Source of the DNA: Streptomyces koelreuteriae
GTDB taxonomy: Bacteria; Actinomycetota; Actinomycetes; Streptomycetales; Streptomycetaceae
Length of the DNA: 64,000 nt
Direction of reading: 5' to 3'
NCBI RefSeq assembly: GCF_018604545.1
Contig: NZ_CP075896.1
Span: 124,001 to 188,000 of the forward strand
Below are positions 42,078 through 55,031 of the stretch, one piece after another (the first letter of the stretch is position 1; each line of letters opens with the position of its first letter). Both the position numbers and the translations under genes were made by a program. The notes beneath the pieces were generated by a model. The model ran no database searches, had not been told where the DNA came from, and saw only the letters and a list, made by a program, of their open reading frames with translations.

Positions 42078-44356
42078 CGGGTGTGCCTCCGGGCGGCGGC
42101 GGAGGCCGAGGGCGAGGGCTGCCAGGCGCGCAGCCGCAGGCTGTTGGCGACGACCAGCACCGAGCTGGCCGACATCGCCGCGGCGGCGAGCATCGGGTTC
42201 AGCAGACCCACCATGGCCAGCGGGACGGTGACGACGTTGTAGCCGAAGGCCCACACCAGGTTGGCGCGGATCGTGGCCAGCGTGCGCCGGGCGAGCCGGA
42301 CCGCGTCCGCCAGGGCCTCGATGTCGCCGCGCACGAGCGTGACATCGGCGGCGCCGGCCGCCACGTCCGTGCCGCCGCCCATGGCGATGCCCAGATCGGC
42401 ACCCGCCAGCGCGGCCGCGTCGTTGACACCGTCCCCGACGACCGCGACCCGGTACCCCTGCTCCTGCAGGTCCCGTACGAGAGCGGCCTTGTCCTCGGGG
42501 GTGCGGCGGGCGTGCACCTCCTCGATGCCGAGCGCCCGCGCGACGGCCCGGGCGGGCGCCTCACGGTCGCCGGTGGCGAGGACGGGCCGTACTCCGAGGC
42601 GCCGCAGCCGGTCCACGGCCCGGTAGCTGCCGGGCCGCAGGACGTCCCCGACCTCGATCAGGGCCTCGGCCCTGCCGTCCACGCGGACCACGACAGGCGT
42701 ACGCGCGGCGTCCTCGGCCCCGGCCAGGGCGTCCACGAGTTCGCCGGGCAGGTCGTCGTCGGGGGCGAGGACTTCGACCAGCCGCCCCTCGACGCGCCCC
42801 CGCACTCCGCGCCCCGGCAGCGCGCTGAACTCGCTCACCTCCGGCAGCCTCTGCTCGCCCTGCTCCCGCCGCGCGCAGGCGCAGACGGCCCGCCCCAGGG
42901 GATGCTCCGACCCCTGTTCCACGGCGCCCGCCAGCCGCAGTACCGCCGCCTTTCCGAGCCCGTCCGCTACGGCCGTGATCCGGGCGACGGTCATGTGGCC
43001 GGTGGTGAGGGTGCCGGTCTTGTCGAGCACGACGGCGTCGAGATGCTGAAGCCCCTCCAGGGCCTGCGGGCCGGTGACGAGCACGCCCAACTGAGCGCCC
43101 CGGCCGGTCGCGGCCATCAGCGCGGTCGGTGTGGCGAGGCCCAGCGCGCACGGGCAGGCGACCACCAGGACCGCGACGCACGCGGTGAGCGCGGCCTGCG
43201 GATCGGCGCCGGCGCCCAGCCAGAAGCCGAGCGCGGTGACGGCCAGAGCGAGCACGACCGGCACGAACACCCCGGCCACCGAGTCGGCCAGCCGCTGGGC
43301 GCGCGCCTTCCCGGCCTGCGCCTCGGTCACCAGCCGGGTGATCCGGGCGAGTTGGGTGTCGGCGCCGACGGCCGTGGCGCGGACGAGCAGCAGCCCTCCG
43401 GCGTTGACGGCTCCGCCCACCACCGCCGATCCCGGTCCGACTTCCACGGGTTCGCTCTCGCCGGTGACCAGGGACAGATCCACGGCCGAACTGCCCTCCG
43501 TCACCTCCCCGTCGGTGGCGACCCGCTCGCCCGGTCGTACGAGGAAGACCTGTCCGGCCCTCAACTCCTCGACGTCGATGAGCCGTTCCGAGCCGTCGGC
43601 CGTCCGGACGGAGACCTCCTTGGCCGCGAGCCGGGCCAGCGACCGCAGCGCCTCCCCCGTCCCGTGCCGGGCCCGTGCCTCCAGGAACCGCCCGGCGAGC
43701 ACGAACAGCGGTACACCCACGGCCGCTTCGAGGTAGAGGTGAGCGACGCCGTCCGAGGCGGTGGGTACAAGGGTGAACGGCATCTTCATCCAGGGGTCGC
43801 CGGCGCCCCCGAGGAAGAGCGCGTACGCCGACCAGGCGAAGGACGCCACCACACCCAGCGACACGAGCGTGTCCATGGTCGCCGCGGAGTGCCGCAGTCC
43901 CCGGACCGCCCGTGTGTGGAAGGGCCAGGCACCCCATACGGCCACGGGCGCGGCGAGTGCGAAGCAGAGCCACTGCCAGTTGCGGAACTGCAAGGCGGGC
44001 GCCATGGACAGGACCAGTACGGGCAGCGCGAGCAGGGCAGTGACGACGAGCCGGTTCCGTTCCTGCCGGGTGCCCTCGGCATCGCCGCCGTCGTCGCTCG
44101 CCGGCTCCTCCGCCTTCCTGGGCGGCTCGGGCAGGGCGGCGGTGTAGCCGGCCTTCTCGACGGTGGCGACGAGTTCCTCCGGGCCGATGTCCGCCGGATG
44201 ACTCACGCGGGCCATGCCGGTGGCCAGATTGACGGTCGCGGTGACCCCGTCCAGCTTGCCGAGCTTCTTCTCGACCCGGGTCACACAGGCAGCGCAGGTC
44301 ATGCCGCCGACGGTCAGGTCGGTCGTCACCAGGACCGTCCCCGCTTCAGCGCCCAT
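42074..44356 (-). CDS. copA: Copper-translocating P-type ATPase (CopA-like)
   Basis: A 760-residue P1B ATPase. An N-terminal heavy-metal-associated domain holds GGMTCAACVTRVEKKLG, the membrane CPC motif is VACPCALGLATPTAL, the phosphorylation site is LDKTGTLTTGHM, the HP motif is GSEHPLGRAV, and the ATP hinge is GDGVNDAAAL. The CPC/HMA combination is typical of Cu(I) export. The ATG overlaps the stop of the small His/Met protein (TGATG). It can be read as efflux to balance chalkophore-mediated import, or as metal delivery to secreted enzymes. Confidence 0.93.
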   Translation of the reverse strand: MGAEAGTVLVTTDLTVGGMTCAACVTRVEKKLGKLDGVTATVNLATGMARVSHPADIGPEELVATVEKAGYTAALPEPPRKAEEPASDDGGDAEGTRQERNRLVVTALLALPVLVLSMAPALQFRNWQWLCFALAAPVAVWGAWPFHTRAVRGLRHSAATMDTLVSLGVVASFAWSAYALFLGGAGDPWMKMPFTLVPTASDGVAHLYLEAAVGVPLFVLAGRFLEARARHGTGEALRSLARLAAKEVSVRTADGSERLIDVEELRAGQVFLVRPGERVATDGEVTEGSSAVDLSLVTGESEPVEVGPGSAVVGGAVNAGGLLLVRATAVGADTQLARITRLVTEAQAGKARAQRLADSVAGVFVPVVLALAVTALGFWLGAGADPQAALTACVAVLVVACPCALGLATPTALMAATGRGAQLGVLVTGPQALEGLQHLDAVVLDKTGTLTTGHMTVARITAVADGLGKAAVLRLAGAVEQGSEHPLGRAVCACARREQGEQRLPEVSEFSALPGRGVRGRVEGRLVEVLAPDDDLPGELVDALAGAEDAARTPVVVRVDGRAEALIEVGDVLRPGSYRAVDRLRRLGVRPVLATGDREAPARAVARALGIEEVHARRTPEDKAALVRDLQEQGYRVAVVGDGVNDAAALAGADLGIAMGGGTDVAAGAADVTLVRGDIEALADAVRLARRTLATIRANLVWAFGYNVVTVPLAMVGLLNPMLAAAAMSASSVLVVANSLRLRAWQPSPSASAAARRHTR

Positions 44357-44610
44357 CAGCCGTGTCCCCCCTGCATGCCATCCATGTCTCCCATGCCGCC
44401 GCCACCGTGACCGCCCGGTTCGCCGCCGTCGCGGCTCGTGCTGTCGCCGCGCATCCCGGGTGCGACGGGGCCGGCGCCGACGCCGACGGCGTAGGACACC
44501 GCGAAGATCAGAACCAGCAGCAGGAGGAAGCCGCAGAGCGCGGGCGGAGGCGCCGCTCTCCGCAGGCCCGCGCCCACGCCGCTCGAAGGGGACTGCTGAG
44601 CCTCGTCCAT
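44356..44610 (-). CDS. Small membrane protein with His/Met/Gly-rich tail
   Basis: An 84-residue protein with one membrane segment (ALCGFLLLLVLIFAVSYAVG) and a C-terminal Gly/His/Met/Asp tail (GGHGGGGMGDMDGMQGGHG), suited to copper capture outside the membrane. I start at ATG 44610, with GGAG upstream; an upstream GTG at 44661 would be only about four bases from the predicted transcript start. It is first in the copper operon. Confidence 0.72.
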   Translation of the reverse strand: MDEAQQSPSSGVGAGLRRAAPPPALCGFLLLLVLIFAVSYAVGVGAGPVAPGMRGDSTSRDGGEPGGHGGGGMGDMDGMQGGHG

Positions 44611-44671
44611 CAACCGCGTCTCCAGGTCACGTCGTACGACGTCGCTCGGATCGCGCCGCACCGGTTCAGAG

Positions 44672-44698
44672 GTCGGACGGGCCGTCAGATGAGTTCCC
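44672..44698 (-). promoter_or_regulatory. ECF-type promoter of the copper operon
   Basis: On the minus strand, GGGAACTC (44698-44691), 15 bases, then CGAC (44675-44672) continuing CTCTG. Spacing equals that of the two other members at 40118 and 30259. The spacer contains the near-palindrome TCTGACGGCCCGTCCGA, which could bind an additional regulator. The predicted start near 44665 gives a 55-base leader to the ATG at 44610. Confidence 0.6.
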
Positions 44699-44794
44699 GA
44701 GGCTGTGTATGGCGCGTGTCACACGAGGCCGGAGCACGCGTTCCGGACACGCCTCTGACGCGCGACAGCCTGAGGCCGCCTCCATGGCTTCGAT

Positions 44795-47263
44795 CTACAT
44801 GACCTCGATGCTGATGATGCAGGTGTCGTCGTCCGTGTCGGACCTGCTGTACGTGAGCAGATGGTCGAGGCGCTGGTCGAGGGTGGTCTTCTTGGCACTG
44901 GCGGTCACCAGGAGGTGCTTCAGGGACTCCTCCATGGAGCGGTCCCTGCGTTCCACCAGTCCGTCGGTGTACATCAGCAGCGTGTCGCCGATCTCCAGCC
45001 GCATCTCCTCCTCCTGGTAGGTGATGTCGGACGCGGCGCCGAGCAGCAGGCCCTTGAGGAGGGGCAGGGTCGTCGCCTGACCGTCCCGTACGAGGACCGG
45101 CGGCAGATGTCCGGCTCGGGCCCAGCGCAGGACCCGGCTCGAGGGGTCGTACAGCGCGCAGACTGCGGTCGCCGTCACCGAGTCGGAGAGGTGGTGGGCG
45201 ACGCTGTTCAGCCAGGACAGCAGCTGGGCCGGGCCCGCTCCGGTGACGGCGAGGCCGCGCAGGGCGTTGCGGAGCACGACCATGCTGGTGGCCGCCTCGA
45301 TGCCGTGCCCGGCGACGTCTCCGACGCTCAGCAGGATGTGCTTCGAGGGCAGGACCACGGCGTCGTACCAGTCGCCGCCCACGAGGTGATCGGTCTCGGC
45401 GGGCCGGTAGCGCACGGCCGTGCGCAGTCCCGGCGCGTCGAGGGGTGCCGCCGTGGAGGGCATGATGGCCTGTTGCAGTTGCAGGGCCAGTCGGTTCCGC
45501 TCCGCGGACTGCTGTTCGGAGTGGGCGAGTTGGTCGCGGGTGGCGGCGAGGGCTACCTCGGTCCAGTGCTGGGCCGAGACGTCCTGGTAGGCGCCCCGGA
45601 CGGCGAGGAGGCTGTCGTCGATGTCCACGACGGGTTCGGCGACCACCCGGATGTGGCGGGTCACCCCGTCCGGGCGCAGCAGGCGGAAGGCCGCCGACGC
45701 CGGTTTGCGGTGGTGCAGCACGGTCCGCAGGAAGCGGCCGATGGTGACGGCGTCGTCCGGGTGGGCGTGGGCCCGCAGTTCCTCGACGGGGGCGGGCCCG
45801 TCGGTCTCCGCGCGGCCGTAGAGGGCGAAGAGCTGGCTGTTCCAGGTGATCTCGCCCGTGACGAAGTTCTCCTCGAAACCGCCGATCCGGCCGAGGCGTT
45901 GCGCGTGTTCGAGGAGATTGGCCAGGCGGGCCATCTCGTCCTCGATGCGCCAGATCAGCAGCACGCTGTCGCCGTGTCGGGTCATGCTGACCTCTGCGAC
46001 GGAGGACAGCGGCACCTGGTCCACGAGCGCGGTGAGTGTCATGTGGCCGGCCCGGAACGGCTCGCCCGTGGCGTAGACCCGTTCGAGGTGGCTGAAGAGG
46101 CCGTTCTCGTCCGCTGCCAGGGGGTACGCCTCCAGCAGCAGGGCGCCGTCGACGGTGCTGCGGGGGCGTCCCGCGGGGTCGCGGAAGCGGTGGTTGACGT
46201 GGTGGATACGGAAGTCGGTGAGATGTCCGGTGTCGTCCACCTGGGGGGTGAGCACCAGCGTGGGGTCGTACAGCGAGTCGGCCAGGTCCGCCAGTTCCGA
46301 CAGGCCGGACCTCAGCGGAGGGCCGTCGAGCGGCAGGGTGGAGGGCGAGTGGATCTCCAGGGTGTGCGCGCACAGTTCCGCGAGCGCCTCGAACTGCCGG
46401 ACGACAGCGGGTGGTTGCGGGACCAGCGGGGTCGGCCAGCAGATCTCGAGCACGCCGTGGATCCGTCCGCCCACTCCGGTGGGGACGGCGACCCTTCCGC
46501 CGTCGGGGTGATGGGTACGGCCGATGGACGGCGGCCCGGACGCTGCCAGGGACCGGATCCACTCGGGCCGGCGCTCGGTCAGCGCGGTGCGGGCGACGGT
46601 CGCCACGCCCGGCGGCACATAGCACCAGCGCTCCGCCTCGCCCTCGGGGAACCCGGAGCTGCCCGCGAGGGTCAGGGAGCCGTCGGCGCCGGCCGCCCAG
46701 ATCGCCACGCCGGTCGCCCCGAGAGGTTCCAGCGCGTGCTGCAGCAGGGAGTCGGCGACGGCCTGGGTGTCCTCGGCGGCCAGGGCGCTGCTCTCCGCTG
46801 TGCGCAGCCGTACGGCGGACACGGCGGCCGGCGCGGCGGGCGGGGTGCCCCGGACCGCCGTCGCGAAGTCGACCGCGACCTCGGTCAGGCGGTCGCGTGC
46901 CGCCTGGTTGATGATGTCGACGGCCAGTTCGAGCGGCGTCATCGCCGACTGTTCGGCGAGTTCGGCCAGTTGCCGGGCGGCTTCGGCGGGACCGCAGTGC
47001 AGGCGTTCGACGAGCACGCCCTTGGCGAGATCCATGAGGGCGCGTCCGTCGGCCGCGGCGTGCGCCGCCTGCACCTCGTGGCGCAGGCGTTCCACCGTGA
47101 CGGCCAGCCGGCCGACCGGAGAGGCCAGCGGTCCGCCGGGCGGCTCGGCCGCCGGTATGACGTCGCCTCCGGCGGCCTCGGCGGCCGGCAGGCCCTCCGC
47201 GGCGGCGTGCCGTCGCGGCTCATCGTCCCGGGAGGGGTCCCCGGACAGATCGGTGCTGCTCAC
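44795..47263 (-). CDS. ANTAR-GAF-PAS-PP2C serine phosphatase (SpoIIE/RsbU-type)
   Basis: An 822-residue signalling protein. An ANTAR-like helical region ([22 protein letters not shown]) lies near residues 60-120, a GAF domain at about 165-310, PAS regions at about 320-580, and a C-terminal PP2C domain ([43 protein letters not shown]). Such proteins dephosphorylate anti-anti-sigma factors in partner switching. The start is GTG 47263, with AAGGAG upstream. It lies 67 bases downstream of the hybrid kinase, so the two probably form one signalling unit. Confidence 0.88.
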   Translation of the reverse strand: MSSTDLSGDPSRDDEPRRHAAAEGLPAAEAAGGDVIPAAEPPGGPLASPVGRLAVTVERLRHEVQAAHAAADGRALMDLAKGVLVERLHCGPAEAARQLAELAEQSAMTPLELAVDIINQAARDRLTEVAVDFATAVRGTPPAAPAAVSAVRLRTAESSALAAEDTQAVADSLLQHALEPLGATGVAIWAAGADGSLTLAGSSGFPEGEAERWCYVPPGVATVARTALTERRPEWIRSLAASGPPSIGRTHHPDGGRVAVPTGVGGRIHGVLEICWPTPLVPQPPAVVRQFEALAELCAHTLEIHSPSTLPLDGPPLRSGLSELADLADSLYDPTLVLTPQVDDTGHLTDFRIHHVNHRFRDPAGRPRSTVDGALLLEAYPLAADENGLFSHLERVYATGEPFRAGHMTLTALVDQVPLSSVAEVSMTRHGDSVLLIWRIEDEMARLANLLEHAQRLGRIGGFEENFVTGEITWNSQLFALYGRAETDGPAPVEELRAHAHPDDAVTIGRFLRTVLHHRKPASAAFRLLRPDGVTRHIRVVAEPVVDIDDSLLAVRGAYQDVSAQHWTEVALAATRDQLAHSEQQSAERNRLALQLQQAIMPSTAAPLDAPGLRTAVRYRPAETDHLVGGDWYDAVVLPSKHILLSVGDVAGHGIEAATSMVVLRNALRGLAVTGAGPAQLLSWLNSVAHHLSDSVTATAVCALYDPSSRVLRWARAGHLPPVLVRDGQATTLPLLKGLLLGAASDITYQEEEMRLEIGDTLLMYTDGLVERRDRSMEESLKHLLVTASAKKTTLDQRLDHLLTYSRSDTDDDTCIISIEVM

Positions 47264-47330
47264 GTGGACGCTTGCTCCTTCTGACCCGCACACCGTGTGG
47301 GAGGCGTCGTGATGTCGGTGGGTTTCGGCG

Positions 47331-51608
<4,278 letters not shown>

Positions 51609-51911
51609 GCTCTGCCTCTCCCCGAACGCCCACGGCGTTCCCCCACCGGCCGCCTACGAAGGTCTCATCGTATGGCCAGGCCGGCCCCGGACTTGATTCC
51701 GGCAAGTATTGTCACGCGACAACGGCTGAAGGTCGACCGGCGAGTCTCCGGTCACCGACTCGGCCACGCCGCGCCCAGGCCTCCAGTCGTCGCCGCCCCG
51801 CGCCGCGCGAAACGACGAGGCGCCCCTACCCACGGTTGTGCCGGGGGGTGGGTATCGTCCGCCCCGATGCCCCGGGTCCGCGGCTCAGCCGCCCGCACGA
51901 GGAGGAGCGCC
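51609..51911. other. 303-base divergent intergenic region, kinase/kup
   Basis: This region separates the leftward kinase from the rightward kup gene. It contains a palindrome TTGTCACGCGACAA (51709-51722: arms TTGTC/GACAA with four bases between), a possible operator. The kup ribosome-binding site GAGGAGGAG lies just before 51912. I saw no convincing c-di-AMP (ydaO) riboswitch fold and no open frame worth calling. Confidence 0.4.
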
Positions 51912-53882
51912 ATGGCCGATCGCCGGCAGGGAAACGCGTCGGACGACGGGTCCCCGTCGCCGGCACTGGAGGACCGGCGGGCGGCCACGCACGACACGGT
52001 GCGGCTCGCGGTGGTCATCGGTGCTCTCGGAGTGGTCTTCGGCGACATCGGGACCAGCCCGATCTACACCCTGCAGACGGTGTTCAATCCGAGCGACCCG
52101 CACCCGGTGCCGGTCAGCACGGACAACGTCTACGGGGTGGTGTCCCTGGTCTTCTGGTCGGTGATGATCATCGTCACGGTCACCTATGTGCTGCTGGCGA
52201 TGCGCGCCGACAACGACGGCGAGGGCGGCATCATGGCGCTGATCACCCTGCTGCGGCGGTGGAGTTCACAGCGTGGGCGCCGGGCCGCCGCCGCACTGGC
52301 CGCGCTCGGCATCTTCGGTGCGTCGCTGTTCTTCGGCGACAGCATGATCACACCGGCGATCTCGGTGCTGTCCGCGGTCGAGGGCCTCAAGGTCGTCCAG
52401 CCGTCCTTGGAAGACGCGGTCGTGCCCATCACCGCGGTGATCATCGTGCTCCTCTTCCTGGTGCAGCGCAGGGGAACCGCGGCCGTGGGCCGGGTGTTCG
52501 GCCCGGTCATGATCATCTGGTTCGTGGCCATCGGCGCCTGCGGCGTCGTCGGCATCACCGACCACCCGGACATCCTCAAGGCCCTGTCGCCGACGTACGC
52601 GCTGGGCTTCCTGTTCGGCCACTGGGGTACGGCCTTCTTCGCGCTGGCCGCGATCGTCCTCGCGGTCACCGGCGCCGAGGCGCTCTACGCCGACATGGGG
52701 CACTTCGGCCGCCGGGCGATCACCCGGGGCTGGCTGTTCCTCGTGCTGCCCGCGTGCGTGCTGAGCTACATGGGCCAGGGCGCCCTGATCCTCGACGACC
52801 CGGACAACATCAGCAGCCCGTTCTTCCTGCTCGTGCCCGACTGGGGACGCTGGCCGATGGTCGTGCTCGCCACGGCGGCGACCGTGATCGCCTCCCAGGC
52901 GGTGATCACCGGGGCGTACTCGGTCGCCTCCCAGGCGGCCCAGCTCGGCTATCTGCCGAGGCTGCGCATCGCACACACCTCCGAATCCACCATCGGCCAG
53001 ATCTACGTCCCCTGGATCAACTGGCTCCTGATGGTCTCGGTCCTCACCCTGGTCTTCGCCTTCCGGGCCTCCGAGGCACTGGCCTACGCCTTCGGCATGG
53101 CGGTCACCGGCACCATCACCATCACCACCCTGCTGTTCTTCTACGTCGCCCGCGCCAAGTGGGGTACACCCCGGTGGCTGCTCGGCATCGGCGCGGGCGT
53201 GCTCCTCTTCGTGGACCTGCTGTTCGTGGCGGCCAACATGACCAAGCTCGTGCACGGCGCGTGGCTGCCGCTGCTGATCGGTCTCACCGCGTTCACCGTC
53301 ATGACGACCTGGCAACGCGGCCGGCAGCTCGTCACCGCGGAACGGGCGCGCCAGGAGGGCCCGCTGCCCGAGTTCATCGAACGCCTCCGCTCGGGGGACG
53401 AGCCGACGGTCCGGGCGCCCGGCACGGCCGTCTTCCTGAACCGGGGGAAGGAGACCGCGCCTCTGGCGATGGTGGCCAACGTCGAGCACAACCGGGTGCG
53501 GCACGACCATGTCGTGATCCTGTCCATCAAGACCGAGCCCGTGCCCCGCGTTCAGGCCGACCGGCGGGTCGCCGTGGACGACCTCGGGTACGCCGACGAC
53601 GGGATCATCCATGTCACCGCCCGGTTCGGCTACATGGAGACGCCGGATGTGCCGGGCACGCTGGCCCTGCTCGATCCGGCCGACACCGAGGGGCCGTTGC
53701 ATCTCGACCAGGCGTCCTATTTCCTGTCGAAGATCGAGATCCGGCGCGGGAAGGCCCCGACGATGGCGCCCTGGCGCAAGCGGCTGTTCGTCGCCACCTC
53801 CTACATCACGGCCGACGCCGCCGAGTACTTCGGCCTGCCCCGCGACCGTACGGTCATCATGGGCTCGCAGATCGAGGTGTAG
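51912..53882 (+). CDS. kup: Kup/Trk-type low-affinity potassium transporter
   Basis: A 656-residue KUP/HAK/KT transporter. The family start is clear: VIGALGVVFGDIGTSPIYTLQTVF, then GGIMALITLLRRW and FFGDSMITPAISVLSAVEG. About 12 membrane segments are followed by a soluble C-terminal domain of roughly 150 residues ending RTVIMGSQIEV. GGAGGAGCGCC precedes the ATG. Kup imports K+ with protons. Its proximity to kdp makes this a potassium region. It converges with the CDF efflux gene, 43 bases between stops. Confidence 0.93.
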   Translation: MADRRQGNASDDGSPSPALEDRRAATHDTVRLAVVIGALGVVFGDIGTSPIYTLQTVFNPSDPHPVPVSTDNVYGVVSLVFWSVMIIVTVTYVLLAMRADNDGEGGIMALITLLRRWSSQRGRRAAAALAALGIFGASLFFGDSMITPAISVLSAVEGLKVVQPSLEDAVVPITAVIIVLLFLVQRRGTAAVGRVFGPVMIIWFVAIGACGVVGITDHPDILKALSPTYALGFLFGHWGTAFFALAAIVLAVTGAEALYADMGHFGRRAITRGWLFLVLPACVLSYMGQGALILDDPDNISSPFFLLVPDWGRWPMVVLATAATVIASQAVITGAYSVASQAAQLGYLPRLRIAHTSESTIGQIYVPWINWLLMVSVLTLVFAFRASEALAYAFGMAVTGTITITTLLFFYVARAKWGTPRWLLGIGAGVLLFVDLLFVAANMTKLVHGAWLPLLIGLTAFTVMTTWQRGRQLVTAERARQEGPLPEFIERLRSGDEPTVRAPGTAVFLNRGKETAPLAMVANVEHNRVRHDHVVILSIKTEPVPRVQADRRVAVDDLGYADDGIIHVTARFGYMETPDVPGTLALLDPADTEGPLHLDQASYFLSKIEIRRGKAPTMAPWRKRLFVATSYITADAAEYFGLPRDRTVIMGSQIEV

Positions 53883-53925
53883 CGCGCCGCCCGGGGAGCC
53901 AGGCTTGCTCGGGGTACGGGGACGG

Positions 53926-54639
53926 TCAGTCGCAGCAGGCGCGGCCGGGGCCGCAACCACAGGCGTCGCCCGCCTTCGCGTCGGCGGCCTTCACTTCGGC
54001 GGCCGAGGGCGCGCAACAGCCCTTGCCCTGCCAGGCGTCGAGCCCTTCCCTGACCGCGATGGCGGCGATGGCGAGGGCGGCGACGGGGTCGGCCCATGAC
54101 CAGCCGAGGGCGGCGTTGAGGACCAGGCCGGCCAGGAGCACGGCGGAGAGATAGGTGCACAGCAAGGTCTGTTTGGAGTCGGCCACGGCGCTCGCCGAGC
54201 CGAGTTCGCGGCCTGCCCTGCGCTGAGCGGCGGACAGGAACGGCATGACCGCCAGTGAGAGCGCGGCGATGACGATGCCGGGGACGGACCGTTCGGCCTC
54301 ACCGGTGCCGGTGAGGGCGCGGACGGAGTCCACGGCGACGTAGGCGGCGAGCACGAGGAACGAGACGCCGATGATGCGCAGGGTGGTCCGCTCGCGGGCC
54401 TGGCGTACGGCGTGGTCGCGGGCGGAGAACTGCCAGGCGACGGCGGCGGCCGAGGAGACCTCGATGACCGAGTCCAGTCCGAAGCCGATCAGCGCGGTGG
54501 AGGAGGCGAGCGTGCCGGCGGTGAGGGCGACGACCGCCTCGACGACGTTGTAGCCGATGGTGGCGGCCACGAGCAGGCGTATCCGGCGGGCGAGCACATC
54601 ACGGCGTGCCGGGGTGGGGCCGAGGGAGAGCGCGGTCAT
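53926..54639 (-). CDS. Cation diffusion facilitator-family metal efflux protein
   Basis: A 237-residue CDF transporter with four to six membrane segments. The metal site residues appear in FGLDSVIEVSSAA and in VADSKQTLLCTYLSA, where the usual His/Asp set is modified. The last 30 residues are Cys-rich (GKGCCAP, DACGCGPGRACCD), suggesting thiophilic metals such as Cd, Zn or Pb. Its ATG shares a base with the stop of the ArsR repressor gene (TGATG), so they are co-transcribed. Confidence 0.87.
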   Translation of the reverse strand: MTALSLGPTPARRDVLARRIRLLVAATIGYNVVEAVVALTAGTLASSTALIGFGLDSVIEVSSAAAVAWQFSARDHAVRQARERTTLRIIGVSFLVLAAYVAVDSVRALTGTGEAERSVPGIVIAALSLAVMPFLSAAQRRAGRELGSASAVADSKQTLLCTYLSAVLLAGLVLNAALGWSWADPVAALAIAAIAVREGLDAWQGKGCCAPSAAEVKAADAKAGDACGCGPGRACCD

Positions 54640-54974
54640 CAGCAGCACCCCTGGGCGTCGGCGTCGACGCAGGTGCGGTCGGTCTCGACGGCCAAGACGG
54701 CGGTGCGCAGGTCGTCCAGGGCGTGGGCCAGGCGTACGTCGGCCAGCTCGTAGCGGGTGCGGCGGCCGTCGGGCACGGCGACGGCGAGGCCGCAGTCGCG
54801 CAGGCAGGCGAGGTGGTTGGACAGCCGGGTGCGGGAGATGCCGAGGGTGTCGGCGAGTTCGGCGGGATAGGCCGGGGCCTCGCGCAGGGCGAGCAGGACG
54901 CGGCAGCGGATCGGGTCGGCGAGCGCGCGGCCGAAGCGGGCCAGCACCTCGATGTCGGAAGCGACGGTCAGCAC
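54639..54974 (-). CDS. ArsR/SmtB-family metal-responsive repressor (CmtR-like)
   Basis: A 111-residue winged-helix ArsR protein: FGRALADPIRCRVLLALREAP, then LADTLGISRTRLSNHLACLRDCGLAVAV. Cys residues in the recognition-helix region (LACLRDCG) and C-terminus (RTCVDADAQGCC) fit the CmtR type that senses Cd(II)/Pb(II). The start is GTG 54974. A perfect 18-base palindrome lies 17 bases upstream, almost certainly its operator, controlling itself and the CDF pump. Confidence 0.88.
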   Translation of the reverse strand: MLTVASDIEVLARFGRALADPIRCRVLLALREAPAYPAELADTLGISRTRLSNHLACLRDCGLAVAVPDGRRTRYELADVRLAHALDDLRTAVLAVETDRTCVDADAQGCC

Positions 54975-54991
54975 CCTGCGACAGTACAGCC

Positions 54992-55009
54992 TTTCCTGAA
55001 TTCAGGAAA
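54992..55009 (-). promoter_or_regulatory. ArsR operator palindrome
   Basis: TTTCCTGAATTCAGGAAA is a perfect 18-base inverted repeat just upstream of the ArsR-type start. It is AT-rich compared with its surroundings, as promoters here are, and ideally placed to block transcription of the arsR/CDF pair. Confidence 0.8.
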
Positions 55010-55031
55010 CCATGGACTGTCGCACGGGCCG

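Noticed and set aside
51609..51911. Possible c-di-AMP riboswitch upstream of kup
   Set aside because: Such switches often precede potassium genes in actinobacteria, but I could not find the conserved core here.
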